Of a stretch of DNA of 64,000 nt, positions 40,840-54,900 are shown in pieces. The stretch is from Bathymodiolus brooksi (taxonomy: Eukaryota > Mollusca > Bivalvia > Mytilida > Modiolidae), in assembly GCA_963680875.1 (NCBI GenBank), contig OY804578.1, positions 102,391,689 through 102,455,688 on the forward strand. Reading direction: 5' to 3'. The translations under genes and the position numbers were made by a program. Under the pieces are notes generated by a model that made no database searches, was not told the DNA's origin, and saw only the letters and a program-made list of their open reading frames with translations. Every line of letters starts with the position of its first letter. The first letter of the stretch is position 1.

Positions 40840-43740
40840 CTGATGGTGGGGTTCTTTGATCTGATGTTAGAAGATTAAATCGGTATGTATCTGATGGTGG
40901 TGTTCTTTGATCTCATGTTAGAGGATTAAATCGGTATGCATCTGATGGTGGAGTTCTTTGATCTAATGTCAGAGGATTAAATGGTATGTATCTGATGGTG
41001 GGATTCTTTGATCTGATGTTAGAAGATTAAATCGGTATGTATCTGATGGTGGGGTTCTTTGATCTGATGTTAGAGGATTAAATCGTTATGTATCTGATGG
41101 TGGGGTTCTTTGATCTCATGTTAGAGGATTAAATCGGTATGTATCTGATGGTGGAGTTCTTTGATCTGATGTCAGAGGATTAAATCGGTATGTATCTGAT
41201 GGTGGGTTCCTTTCATCTGATGTCAGAGGATTAAATCGGTATGTATCTGATGGTGGGGTTCGTGTTAGAGGATTACATCGGTATGTATCTGATGGTGGGG
41301 TTCGTGTTAGAGGATTAAATCGTTATGTATCTGATGGTGGGGTTCTTTGATCTCATGTTAGAGGATTAAATCGTTATGTATCTGATGGTGGGGTTCTTTG
41401 TTCTGATGTCAGAGGATTAAATCGGTATGTATCTAATGGTGGGGTTCTTTGATCTGATGTTAGAGGATTAAATTGGTATGTATCTGATGATGGGGTTCTT
41501 TGATCTGATATTAGAGGATTAAATTGGTATGTATATCATGGTGGGGTTCTTTGATCTCATGTTAGAGGATTAAATCGTTATGTATCTGATGGTGGGGTTC
41601 TTTGATCTGATGTTAGAGGATTAAATCGTTATGTATCTGATGGTGGGGTTCTTTGATCTCATGTTAGAGGATTAAATCGTTATGTATCAGATGGTGGAGT
41701 TCTTTGATCTGATGTTAGAGGATTAAATCGGTATGTATCTGATGGTGGGGTTCTTTGATCTGATGTTAGAGGATTAAATCGGTATGTATCACATGGTGGG
41801 GTTCTTTCATCTGATGTTAGAGGATTAAATCGGTATGTATCTGATGGTGGGGTTCTTTGATCTCATGTCGGAGGATTAAATCGGTATGTATCTGATGGTG
41901 GGGTTCTTTGATCTCATGCTAGAGGATTAAATCGGTATGTATCTGATGGTTGGGTTCTTTGATCTCATGTTAGAGGATTAAATCGGTATGTATCTGATGG
42001 TGGGGTTCTTTGATCTCTTGTTAGAGGAATACATCGGTATGTATCTGATGGTGGAGTTCTTTGATCTGATGTTAGAGGATTAAATCGGTATGTATCTGAT
42101 GGTGGGGTTCTTTGATCTCATGTCAGAGAAATACATCGGTATGTATCTGATGGTGGAGTTCTTTGATCTGATGTTAGAGGATTAAATCGGTATGTATCTG
42201 ATGGTGGAGTTCAGTGAACTGATGTTAGAGGATTAAATCGGTATATATCTGATGGTGGGGTTCTTTGATCTGATGTTAGAGGATTAAATCGGTATGTATC
42301 TGATGGTGGTGTTCTTTGATCTGATGTTAGAGGATTAAATCGGTATGTATCTGATGGTGGTGTTCTTTGATCTGGTGTCAGAGGATTAAATCGGTATGTA
42401 TCTGATGGTGGAGTTCTTTGATCTGATGTCAGAGGATTAAATCGTTATGTATCTGATGGTGGGGTTCTTTGGTCTGATGTCAGAGGATTAAATTGGTATG
42501 TATCTGATGGTGGGGTTCTTTGATCTGATGTCAGAGGATTAAATCGTTATGTATCTGATAGTGGGGTTCTTTGATCTGATGTCAGAGGATTAAATCGGTA
42601 TGTATCTGATGGTGGGTTCCTTTGATCTGATGTCAGAGGATTAAATCGGTATGTATCTGATGGTGGAGTTCTTTGATCTGATGTTAGAGGATTAAATCGG
42701 GGGATTAAATTGGTATGTATCTGATGGTGGAGTTCTTTGATCTGATGTTAGAGGATTAAATCGGTATGTATCTCATGGTGGGGGTTCTTTGATCTGATGT
42801 TAGAGGATTAAATCGGTATGTATCTGATGGTGGAGTTCTTTGATCTGATGTTAGAGGATTAAATCGGTATGTATCTGATGGTGGGGTTCTTTGATCTGAT
42901 GTTAGAGGATTAAATCGGTATGTAACTGATGGTGGTGTTCTTTGATCTGATGTTAGAGGATTAAATCGGTATGTATCTGATGGTGGAGTTCTGTGATCTG
43001 ATGTTAGAGGATTAAATCGGTATGTATCTGATGGTGGGGTTCTTTGATCTGATGTTAGAGGATTAAATCGGTATGTATCTGATGGTGGAGTTCTTTAATC
43101 TGATGTTAGAGGATTAAATCGGTATGTATCTGATGGTGGGGTTCTTTGATCTGATGTTAGAGGATTAAATCGGTATGTATCTGATGGTGGTGTTCTTTGA
43201 TCTGGTGTCAGAGGATTAAATAGGTATGTATCTGATGGTGGAGTTCTTTGATCTAATGTCAGAGGATTAAATGGTATGTATCTGATGGTGGGGTTCTTTG
43301 ATCTGATGTTAGAAGATTAAATCGGTATGTATCTGATGGTGGTGTTCTTTGATCTCATGTTAGAGGATTAAATCGGTATGCATCTGATGGTGGAGTTCTT
43401 TGATCTAATGTCAGAGGATTACATGGTATGTATCTGATGGTGGGGTTCTTTGATCTGATGTTAGAAGATTAAATCGGTATGTATCTGATGGTGGGGTTCT
43501 TTGATCTGATGTTAGAGGATTAAATCGGTATGTATCAGATGATGGGGTTCTTTGATCTGATGTTAGAGGATTAAATCGGTATGTATCTGATGGTGGGGTT
43601 CTTTGATCTCATGTCGGAGGATTAAATCGGTATGTATCTGATGGTGGGGTTCTATGATCTCATGCTAGAGGATTAAATCGGTATGTATCTGATGGTTGGG
43701 TTCTTTGATCTCATGTTAGAGGATAAAATCGGTATGTATC
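40840..43740 (+). repeat. 2,900-bp internal tandem duplication, first half
   Basis: From about 40,841 the sequence matches 43,741 onward at offset 2,900. Landmarks include the 42-bp monomer pair at 41,262/44,162 and the 64-bp form with AAATCGGGGGATTA near 42,690/45,590. Upstream of 40,830 and 43,730 the sequences differ, which fixes the breakpoint within one monomer. Confidence 0.87.
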
Positions 43741-46700
43741 TGATGGTGGGGTTCTTTGATCTGATGTTAGAAGATTAAATCGGTATGTATCTGATGGTGG
43801 TGTTCTTTGATCTCATGTTAGAGGATTAAATCGGTATGCATCTGATGGTGGAGTTCTTTGATCTAATGTCAGAGGATTAAATGGTATGTATCTGATGGTG
43901 GGATTCTTTGATCTGATGTTAGAAGATTAAATCGGTATGTATCTGATGGTGGGGTTCTTTGATCTGATGTTAGAGGATTAAATCGTTATGTATCTGATGG
44001 TGGGGTTCTTTGATCTCATGTTAGAGGATTAAATCGGTATGTATCTGATGGTGGAGTTCTTTGATCTGATGTCAGAGGATTAAATCGGTATGTATCTGAT
44101 GGTGGGTTCCTTTCATCTGATGTCAGAGGATTAAATCGGTATGTATCTGATGGTGGGGTTCGTGTTAGAGGATTACATCGGTATGTATCTGATGGTGGGG
44201 TTCGTGTTAGAGGATTAAATCGTTATGTATCTGATGGTGGGGTTCTTTGATCTCATGTTAGAGGATTAAATCGTTATGTATCTGATGGTGGGGTTCTTTG
44301 TTCTGATGTCAGAGGATTAAATCGGTATGTATCTAATGGTGGGGTTCTTTGATCTGATGTTAGAGGATTAAATTGGTATGTATCTGATGATGGGGTTCTT
44401 TGATCTGATGTTAGAGGATTAAATTGGTATGTATATCATGGTGGGGTTCTTTGATCTCATGTTAGAGGATTAAATCGTTATGTATCTGATGGTGGGGTTC
44501 TTTGATCTGATGTTAGAGGATTAAATCGTTATGTATCTGATGGTGGGGTTCTTTGATCTCATGTTAGAGGATTAAATCGTTATGTATCAGATGGTGGAGT
44601 TCTTTGATCTGATGTTAGAGGATTAAATCGGTATGTATCTGATGGTGGGGTTCTTTGATCTGATGTTAGAGGATTAAATCGGTATGTATCACATGGTGGG
44701 GTTCTTTCATCTGATGTTAGAGGATTAAATCGGTATGTATCTGATGGTGGGGTTCTTTGATCTCATGTCGGAGGATTAAATCGGTATGTATCTGATGGTG
44801 GGGTTCTTTGATCTCATGCTAGAGGATTAAATCGGTATGTATCTGATGGTTGGGTTCTTTGATCTCATGTTAGAGGATTAAATCGGTATGTATCTGATGG
44901 TGGGGTTCTTTGATCTCTTGTTAGAGGAATACATCGGTATGTATCTGATGGTGGAGTTCTTTGATCTGATGTTAGAGGATTAAATCGGTATGTATCTGAT
45001 GGTGGGGTTCTTTGATCTCATGTCAGAGGAATACATCGGTATGTATCTGATGGTGGAGTTCTTTGATCTGATGTTAGAGGATTAAATCGGTATGTATCTG
45101 ATGGTGGAGTTCAGTGAACTGATGTTAGAGGATTAAATCGGTATATATCTGATGGTGGGGTTCTTTGATCTGATGTTAGAGGATTAAATCGGTATGTATC
45201 TGATGGTGGTGTTCTTTGATCTGATGTTAGAGGATTAAATCGGTATGTATCTGATGGTGGTGTTCTTTGATCTGGTGTCAGAGGATTAAATCGGTATGTA
45301 TCTGATGGTGGAGTTCTTTGATCTGATGTCAGAGGATTAAATCGTTATGTATCTGATGGTGGGGTTCTTTGGTCTCATGTCAGAGGATTAAATTGGTATG
45401 TATCTGATGGTGGGGTTCTTTGATCTGATGTCAGAGGATTAAATCGTTATGTATCTGATAGTGGGGTTCTTTGATCTGATGTCAGAGGATTAAATCGGTA
45501 TGTATCTGATGGTGGGTTCCTTTGATCTGATGTCAGAGGATTAAATCGGTATGTATCTGATGGTGGAGTTCTTTGATCTGATGTTAGAGGATTAAATCGG
45601 GGGATTAAATTGGTATGTATCTGATGGTGGAGTTCTTTGATCTGATGTTAGAGGATTAAATCGGTATGTATCTCATGGTGGGGGTTCTTTGATCTGATGT
45701 TAGAGGATTAAATCGGTATGTATCTGATGGTGGAGTTCTTTGATCTGATGTTAGAGGATTAAATCGGTATGTATCTGATGGTGGGGTTCTTTGATCTGAT
45801 GTTAGAGGATTAAATCGGTATGTAACTGATGGTGGTGTTCTTTGATCTGATGTTAGAGGATTAAATCGGTATGTATCTGATGGTGGAGTTCTGTGATCTG
45901 ATGTTAGAGGATTAAATCGGTATGTATCTGATGGTGGGGTTCTTTGATCTGATGTTAGAGGATTAAATCGGTATGTATCTGATGGTGGAGTTCTTTAATC
46001 TGATGTTAGAGGATTAAATCGGTATGTAACTGATGGTGGTGTTCTTTGATCTGATGTTAGAGGATTAAATCGGTATGTATCTGATGGTGGAGTTCTGTGA
46101 TCTGATGTTAGAGGATTAAATCGGTATGTAACTGATGGTGGTGTTCTTTGATCTGATGTTAGAGGATTAAATCGGTATGTATCTGATGGTGGAGTTCTGT
46201 GATCTGATGTTAGAGGATTAAATCGGTATGTATCTGATGGTGGGGTTCTTTGATCTGATGTTAGAGGATTAAATCGGTATGTATCTGATGGTGGAGTTCT
46301 TTAATCTGATGTTAGAGGATTAAATCGGTATGTATCTGATGGTGGGGTTCTTTGATCTGATGTTAGAGGATTAAATCGGTATGTATCTGATGGTGGTGTT
46401 CTTTGATCTGGTGTCAGAGGATTAAATAGGTATGTATCTGATGGTGGAGTTCTTTGATCTAATGTCAGAGGATTAAATGGTATGTATCTGATGGTGGGGT
46501 TCTTTGATCTGATGTTAGAAGATTAAATCGGTATGTATCTGATGGTGGTGTTCTTTGATCTCATGTTAGAGGATTAAATCGGTATGCATCTGATGGTGGA
46601 GTTCTTTGATCTAATGTCAGAGGATTACATGGTATGTATCTGATGGTGGGGTTCTTTGATCTGATGTTAGAAGATTAAATCGGTATGTATCTGATGGTGG

Positions 46701-46950
46701 GGTTCTTTGATCTGATGTTAGAGGATTAAATCGGTATGTATCAGATGATGGGGTTCTTTGATCTGATGTTAGAGGATTAAATCGGTATGTATCTGATGGT
46801 GGGGTTCTTTGATCTCATGTCGGAGGATTAAATCGGTATGTATCTGATGGTGGGGTTCTATGATCTCATGCTAGAGGATTAAATCGGTATGTATCTGATG
46901 GTTGGGTTCTTTGATCTCATGTTAGAGGATAAAATCGGTATGTATCTGAT
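43741..46950 (+). repeat. 2,900-bp internal tandem duplication, second half, plus 306 bp
   Basis: This half carries six additional monomers (306 bp) between about 46,000 and 46,200, where alternating GTAACTGATGG and GTTCTGTGATC monomers are themselves repeated. The offset of TCAGATGATG (43,535 to 46,741) is therefore 3,206 rather than 2,900. Both halves share GAGGATAAAATCGG near their ends, a variant not seen in the 47-52 kb copy. Confidence 0.86.
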
Positions 46951-47185
46951 GGTGGGGTTCTTTGATCTCTTGTTAGAGGAATACATCGGTATGTATCTGA
47001 TGGTGGAGTTCTTTGATCTGATGTTAGAGGATTAAATCGGTATGTATCTGATGGTGGAGTTCTTTGATCTGATGTCAGAGGATTAAATCGTTATGTATCT
47101 GATGGTGGGGTTCTTTGGTGTGATGTCAGAGGATTAAATCGGTATGTATCTGATGGTGGGGTTCTTTGATCTGATGTCAGAGGAT

Positions 47186-50100
47186 TAAATCGTTATGTAT
47201 CTGATGGTGGGGTTCTTTGATCTCATGTTAGAGGATTAAATCGGTATGTATCTGATGGTGGGGTTCTTTGATCTGATGTTAGAGGATTAAATCGGTATGT
47301 ATCTGATGGTGGTGTTCTTTGAACTGGTGTCAGAGGATTAAATAGGTATGTATCTGATTGTGGAGTTCTTTGATCTAATGTCAGAGGATTAAATGGTATG
47401 TATCTGATGGTGGGGTTCTTTGATCTGATGTTAGAAGATTAAATCGGTATGTATCTGATGGTGGTGTTCTTTGATCTCATGTTAGAGGATTAAATCGTTA
47501 TGTATCTGATGGTGGGGTTCTTTGATCTCATGTTAGAGGATTAAATCGGTATGTATCTGATGGTGGAGTTCTTTGATCTGATGTCAGAGGATTAAATCGG
47601 TATGTATCTGATGGTGGGTTCCTTTCATCTGATGTCAGAGGATTAAATCGGTATGTATCTGATGGTGGGGTTCGTGTTAGAGGATTACATCGGTATGTAT
47701 CTGATGGTGGGGTTCGTGTTAGAGGATTAAATCGTTATGTATCTGATGGTGGGGTTCTTTGATCTCATGTTAGAGGATTAAATCGTTATGTATCTGATGG
47801 TGGGATTCTTTGATCTGATGTTAGAGGATTAAATCGTTATGTATCTGATGGTGGGGTTCTTTGATCTCATGTTAGAGGATTAAATCGTTATGTATCAGAT
47901 GGTGGAGTTCTTTGATCTGATGTTAGAGGATTAAATCGGTATGTATCTGATGGTGGGGTTCTTTGATCTGATGTTAGAGGATTAAATCGGTATGTATCAG
48001 ATGGTGGGGTTCTTTGATCTGATGTTAGAGGATTAAATCGGTATGTATCTGATGGTGGGGTTCTTTGATCTCATGCTAGAGGATTAAATCGGTATGTATC
48101 TGATGGTTGGGTTCTTTGATCTCATGTTAGAGGATTAAATCGGTATGTATCTGATGGTGGGGTTCTTTGATCTCTTGTTAGAGGAATACATCGGTATGTA
48201 TCTGATGGTGGAGTTCTTTGATCTGATGTTAGAGGATTAAATCGGTATGTATCTGATGGTGGGGTTCTTTGATCTCATGTTAGAGGAATACATCGGTATG
48301 TATCTGATGGTGGAGTTCTTTGATCTGATGTTAGAGGATTAAATCGGTATGTATCTGATGGTGGAGTTCTGTGATCTGATGTTAGAGGATTAAATCGGTA
48401 TATATCTGATGGTGGTGTTCTTTGATCTGATGTTAGAGGATTAAATCGGTATGTATCTGATGGTGGAGTTCTGTGATCTGATGTTAGAGGATTAAATCGG
48501 TATGTATCTGATGGTGGGGTTCTTTGATCTGATGTTAGAGGATTAAATCGGTATGTATCTGATGGTGGAGTTCTTTGATCTGATGTTAGAGGATTAAATC
48601 GGTATGTATCTGATGGTGGGGTTCTTTGATCTGATGTTAGAGGATTAAATCGGTATGTATCTGATGGTGGTGTTCTTTCATCTGGTGTCAGAGGATTAAA
48701 TAGGTATGTATCTGATGGTGGAGTTCTTTGATCTAATGTCAGAGGATTAAATGGTATGTATCTGATGGTGGGGTTCTTTGATCTGATGTTAGAAGATTAA
48801 ATCGGTATGTATCTGATGGTGGTGTTCTTTGATCTCATGTTAGAGGATTAAATCGGTATGCATCTGATGGTGGAGTTCTTTGATCTAATGTCAGAGGATT
48901 AAATGGTATGTATCTGATGGTGGGATTCTTTGATCTGATGTTAGAAGATTAAATCGGTATGTATCTGATGGTGGGGTTCTTTGATCTGATGTTAGAGGAT
49001 TAAATCGTTATGTATCTGATGGTGGGGTTCTTTGATCTCATGTTAGAGGATTAAATCGGTATGTATCTGATGGTGGAGTTCTTTGATCTGATGTCAGAGG
49101 ATTAAATCGGTATGTATCTGATGGTGGGTTCCTTTCATCTGATGTCAGAGGATTAAATCGGTATGTATCTGATGGTGGGGTTCGTGTTAGAGGATTACAT
49201 CGGTATGTATCTGATGGTGGGGTTCGTGTTAGAGGATTAAATCGTTATGTATCTGATGGTGGGGTTCTTTGATCTCATGTTAGAGGATTAAATCGTTATG
49301 TATCTGATGGTGGGGTTCTTTGTTCTGATGTCAGAGGATTAAATCGGTATGTATCTAATGGTGGGGTTCTTTGATCTGATGTTAGAGGATTAAATTGGTA
49401 TGTATCTGATGATGGGGTTCTTTGATCTGATGTTAGAGGATTAAATTGGTATGTATATCATGGTGGGGTTCTTTGATCTCATGTTAGAGGATTAAATCGT
49501 TATGTATCTGATGGTGGGGTTCTTTGATCTGATGTTAGAGGATTAAATCGTTATGTATCTGATGGTGGGGTTCTTTGATCTCATGTTAGAGGATTAAATC
49601 GTTATGTATCAGATGGTGGAGTTCTTTGATCTGATGTTAGAGGATTAAATCGGTATGTATCTGATGGTGGGGTTCTTTGATCTGATGTTAGAGGATTAAA
49701 TCGGTATGTATCACATGGTGGGGTTCTTTCATCTGATGTTAGAGGATTAAATCGGTATGTATCTGATGGTGGGGTTCTTTGATCTCATGTCGGAGGATTA
49801 AATCGGTATGTATCTGATGGTGGGGTTCTTTGATCTCATGCTAGAGGATTAAATCGGTATGTATCTGATGGTTGGGTTCTTTGATCTCATGTTAGAGGAT
49901 TAAATCGGTATGTATCTGATGGTGGGGTTCTTTGATCTCTTGTTAGAGGAATACATCGGTATGTATCTGATGGTGGAGTTCTTTGATCTGATGTTAGAGG
50001 ATTAAATCGGTATGTATCTGATGGTGGGGTTCTTTGATCTCATGTTAGAGGAATACATCGGTATGTATCTGATGGTGGAGTTCTTTGATCTGATGTTAGA

Positions 50101-51915
50101 GGATTAAATCGGTATGTATCTGATGGTGGAGTTCAGTGAACTGATGTTAGAGGATTAAATCGGTATATATCTGATGGTGGGGTTCTTTGATCTGATGTTA
50201 GAGGATTAAATTGGTATGTATCTGATGGTGGTGTTCTTTGATCTGATGTTAGAGGATTAAATCGGTATGTATCTGATGGTGGTGTTCTTTGATCTGGTGT
50301 CAGAGGATTAAATCGGTATGTATCTGACGGTGGAGTTCCTTGATCTGATGTCAGAGGATTAAATCGTTATGTATCTGATGGTGGGGTTCTTTGGTCTGAT
50401 GTCAGAGGATTAAATTGGTATGTATCTGATGGTGGGGTTCTTTGATCTGATGTCAGAGGATTAAATCGTTATGTATCTGATAGTGGGGTTCTTTGATCTG
50501 ATGTCAGAGGATTAAATCGGTATGTATCTGATGGTGGGTTCCTTTGATCTGATGTCAGAGGATTAAATCGGTATGTATCTGATGGTGGAGTTCTTTGATC
50601 TGATGTTAGAGGATTAAATCGGGGGATTAAATTGGTATGTATCTGATGGTGGAGTTCTTTGATCTGATGTTAGAGGATTAAATCGGTATGTATCTCATGG
50701 TGGGGGTTCTTTGATCTGATGTTAGAGGATTAAATCGGTATGTATCTGATGGTGGAGTTCTTTGATCTGATGTTAGAGGATTAAATCGGTATGTATCTGA
50801 TGGTGGGGTTCTTTGATCTGATGTTAGAGGATTAAATCGGTATGTAACTGATGGTGGTGTTCTTTGATCTGATGTTAGAGGATTAAATCGGTATGTATCT
50901 GATGGTGGAGTTCTGTGATCTGATGTTAGAGGATTAAATCGGTATGTATCTGATGGTGGGGTTCTTTGATCTGATGTTAGAGGATTAAATCGGTATGTAT
51001 CTGATGGTGGAGTTCTTTAATCTGATGTTAGAGGATTAAATCGGTATGTATCTGATGGTGGGGTTCTTTGATCTGATGTTAGAGGATTAAATCGGTATGT
51101 ATCTGATGGTGGTGTTCTTTGATCTGGTGTCAGAGGATTAAATAGGTATGTATCTGATGGTGGAGTTCTTTGATCTAATGTCAGAGGATTAAATGGTATG
51201 TATCTGATGGTGGGGTTCTTTGATCTGATGTTAGAAGATTAAATCGGTATGTATCTGATGGTGGTGTTCTTTGATCTCATGTTAGAGGATTAAATCGGTA
51301 TGCATCTGATGGTGGAGTTCTTTGATCTAATGTCAGAGGATTACATGGTATGTATCTGATGGTGGGGTTCTTTGATCTGATGTTAGAAGATTAAATCGGT
51401 ATGTATCTGATGGTGGGGTTCTTTGATCTGATGTTAGAGGATTAAATCGGTATGTATCAGATGATGGGGTTCTTTGATCTGATGTTAGAGGATTAAATCG
51501 GTATGTATCTGATGGTGGGGTTCTTTGATCTCATGTCGGAGGATTAAATCGGTATGTATCTGATGGTGGGGTTCTATGATCTCATGCTAGAGGATTAAAT
51601 CGGTATGTATCTGATGGTTGGGTTCTTTGATCTCATGTTAGAGGATTAAATCGGTATGTATCTGATGGTGGGGTTCTTTGATCTCTTGTTAGAGGAATAC
51701 ATCGGTATGTATCTGATGGTGGAGTTCTTTGATCTGATGTTAGAGGATTAAATCGGTATGTATCTGATGGTGGAGTTCTTTGATCTGATGTCAGAGGATT
51801 AAATCGTTATGTATCTGATGGTGGGGTTCTTTGGTGTGATGTCAGAGGATTAAATCGGTATGTATCTGATGGTGGGGTTCTTTGATCTGATGTCAGAGGA
51901 TTAAATCGTTATGTA
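47186..51915 (+). repeat. 4.7-kb block, copy 2 (4,716-bp unit, unexpanded)
   Basis: This copy lacks the 2,900-bp internal duplication of its left neighbour and so probably keeps the earlier structure. Within it the 42-bp pairs at 47,674 and 49,184 are 1,510 bp apart, the same spacing as 39,752 and 41,262, so the 1,510-bp repeat is older than the 4.7-kb duplication. The right limit is near 51,915, where GATGGTGG faces GATAGTGG and then CTCATGTTAG faces CTGATGTCAG. Confidence 0.85.
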
Positions 51916-54900
51916 TCTGATAGTGGGGTTCTTTGATCTGATGTCAGAGGATTAAATCGGTATGTATCTGATGGTGGGTTCCTTTGATCTGATGTCAGAG
52001 GATTAAATCGGTATGTATCTGATGGTGGAGTTCTTTGATCTGATGTTAGAGGATTAAATTGGGGGATTAAATTGGTATGTATCTGATGGTGGAATTCTTT
52101 GATCTGATGTTAGAGGATTAAATCGGTATGTATCTCATGGTGGGGGTTTTTGATCTCATGTCAGAGGATTAAATCGGTGTGTATCTGATCGTGGGGTTCT
52201 TTAATCTGATGTTAGAGGATTAAATCGGTATGTATCTCTTGGTGGGGTTCTTTGACCTCATGTTAGAGGATTAAATCGGTATGTATCTGATGGTGGGGTT
52301 CTTTGATCTGATGTTAGAGGATTAAATCGGTATGTATCTGATGGTGGGGTTCATTGATCTGATGTTAGAGGATTAAATCGGTATGTATCTGATGGTGGGG
52401 TTCATTGATCTCATGTCAGAGGATTAAATCGGTATGTATCTGATGGTGGGGTTCTTTGATCTGATGTTAGAGGATTAAATCGGTATGTATCTGATGGTGG
52501 GGTTCTTTGATCTGATGTTAGAGGATTAAATCGGTATGTATCTGATGGTGGGGTTCTTTGATCTCATGTTAGAGGATTAAATCGGTATGTATCTGATGGT
52601 GGAGTTCTATGATCTGATGTTAGAGGATTAAATCGGTATGTATCTCATGGTGGGGTTCTTTGATCTGATGTCAGAGGATTAAATCGGTATGTATCTGATG
52701 GTGGAGTTCTTTGATCTGATGTTAGAGGATTAAATCGGTATGTATCTCATGGTGGGGTTCTTTGATCTGATGTCAGAGGATTAAATCGGTATGTATCTGA
52801 TCGTGGGGTTCTTTGATCTGATGTTAGAGGATTAAATCGGTATGTATCTCATGGTGGGGTTCTTTGATCTCATGTTAGAGGATTAAATCGGTATGTATCT
52901 GATGGTGGAGTTCTTTGATCTCATGTTAGAGGATTAAATCGGTATGTATCTGATGGTGGGGTTCTTTGATCTGATGTTAGAGGATTGAATCGGTATGTAT
53001 CTGATGGTGGGGTTCTTTGATCTGATGTTAGAGGATTAAATCGGTATGTATCTGATGGTGGGGTTCTTTGATCTGATGTTAGAGGATTAAATCGGTATGT
53101 ATCTGATGGTGGGGTTCATTGATCTCATGTCAGAGGATTAAATCGGTATGTATCTGATGGTGGGGTTCTTTGATCTCATGTTAGAGGATTAAATCGGTAT
53201 GTATCTGATGGTGGAGTTCTTTGATCTGATGTCAGAGGATTAAATCGGTACGTATCTGATGGTGGGGTTCTTTGATCTGATGTTAGAGGATTAAATCGGT
53301 ATGTATCTGATGGTGGGGTTCTTTGATCTGATGTTAGAGGATTAAATCGGTATGTATTTGATGATGGAGTTCTTTGATCTCATGTTAGAGGATTAAATCG
53401 GTATGTATCTTATGGTGGGTTCCTTTCATCCGATGTCAGAGGATTAAATCGGTATGTATCTGATGGTGGGGTTCGTGTTAGAGGATTACATCGGTATGTA
53501 TCTGATGGTGGGGTTCGTGTTAGAGGATTAAATCGTTATGTATCTGATGGTGGGGTTCTTTGATCTCATGTTAGAGGATTAAATCGTTATATATCTGATG
53601 GTGGGGTTCTTTGATCTGATGTCAGAGGATTAAATCGGTATGTATCTAATAGTAGGGTTCTTTGATCTGATGTTAGAGGATTAAATTGGTATGTATATCA
53701 TGGTGGGGTTCTTTGATCTGATGTTAGAGGATTAAATTGTTATGTATCAGATGGTGGAGTTCTTTGATCTGATGTTAGAGGATTAAATCGGTATGTATCT
53801 GATGGTGGGGTTCTTTGATCTGATGTTAGAGGATTAAATCGGTATGTATCAGATGGTGGGGTTCTTTGATCTGATGTTAGAGGATTAAATCGGTATGTAT
53901 CTGATGGTGGGGTTCTTTGATCTCATGTCGGAGGATTAAATCGGTATGTATCTGATGGTGGGGTTCTATGATCTCATGCTAGAGGATTAAATCGGTATGT
54001 ATCTGATGGTTGGGTTCTTTGATCTCAAGTTAGAGGATTAAATCGGTATGTATCTGATGGTGGGGTTCTTTGATCTCTTGTTAGAGGAATACATCGGTAT
54101 GTATCTGATGGTGGAGTTCTTTGATCTGATGTTAGAGGATTAAATCGGTATGTATCTGATGGTGGAGTTCTTTGATCTGATGTCAGAGGATTAAATCGTT
54201 ATGTATCTGATGGTGGGGTTCTTTGGTCTGATGTCAGAGGATTAAATCGGTATGTATCTGATGGTGGGGTTCTTTAATCTGATGTCAGAGGATTACATCG
54301 TTATATATCTGATAGTGGGGTTCTTTGATCTGATGTCAGAGGATTAAATCGGTATGTATCTGATGGTGGGTTCCTTTGATCTGATGTCAGAGGATTAAAT
54401 CGGTATGTATCTGATGGTGGAGTTCTTTGATCTGATGTTAGAGGATTAAATCGGGGGATTAAATTGGTATGTATCTGATGGTGGAATTCTTTGATCTGAT
54501 GTTAGAGGATTAAATCGGTATGTATCTCATGGTGGGGGTTCTTTGATCTGATGTCAGAGGATTAAATCGGTGTGTATCTGATCGTGGGGTTCTTTAATCT
54601 GATGTTAGAGGATTAAATCGGAATGTATCTCATGGTGGGGTTCTTTGACCTCATGTTAGAGGATTAAATCGGTATGTATCTGATGGTGTGGTTCTTTGAT
54701 CTGATGTTAGAGGATTAAATCGGTATGTATCTGATGGTGGGGTTCATTGATCTCATGTCAGAGGATTAAATCGGTATGTATCTGATGGTGGGGTTCTTTG
54801 ATCTGATGTTAGAGGATTGAATCGGTATGTATCTGATGGTGGGGTTCTTTGATCTGATGTCAGAGGATTAAATCGGTATGTATCTCATGGTGGGGTTCTT

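Larger units (their letters stand above)
39260..47185 (+). repeat. 4.7-kb block, copy 1, expanded internally to 7,922 bp
   Basis: The left limit is near 39,260, since 39,299 onward matches 47,221 onward at offset 7,922 while sequence just upstream does not. The 42-bp monomer pairs at 39,752 and 41,262 match 47,674 and 49,184 at the same offset. Near the right end the offset to the next copy falls to 4,716 (TCAGATGATG at 46,741 and 51,457; GGTGTGATG at 47,117 and 51,833). The difference of 3,206 bp is an internal duplication present only in this copy. Confidence 0.85.
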
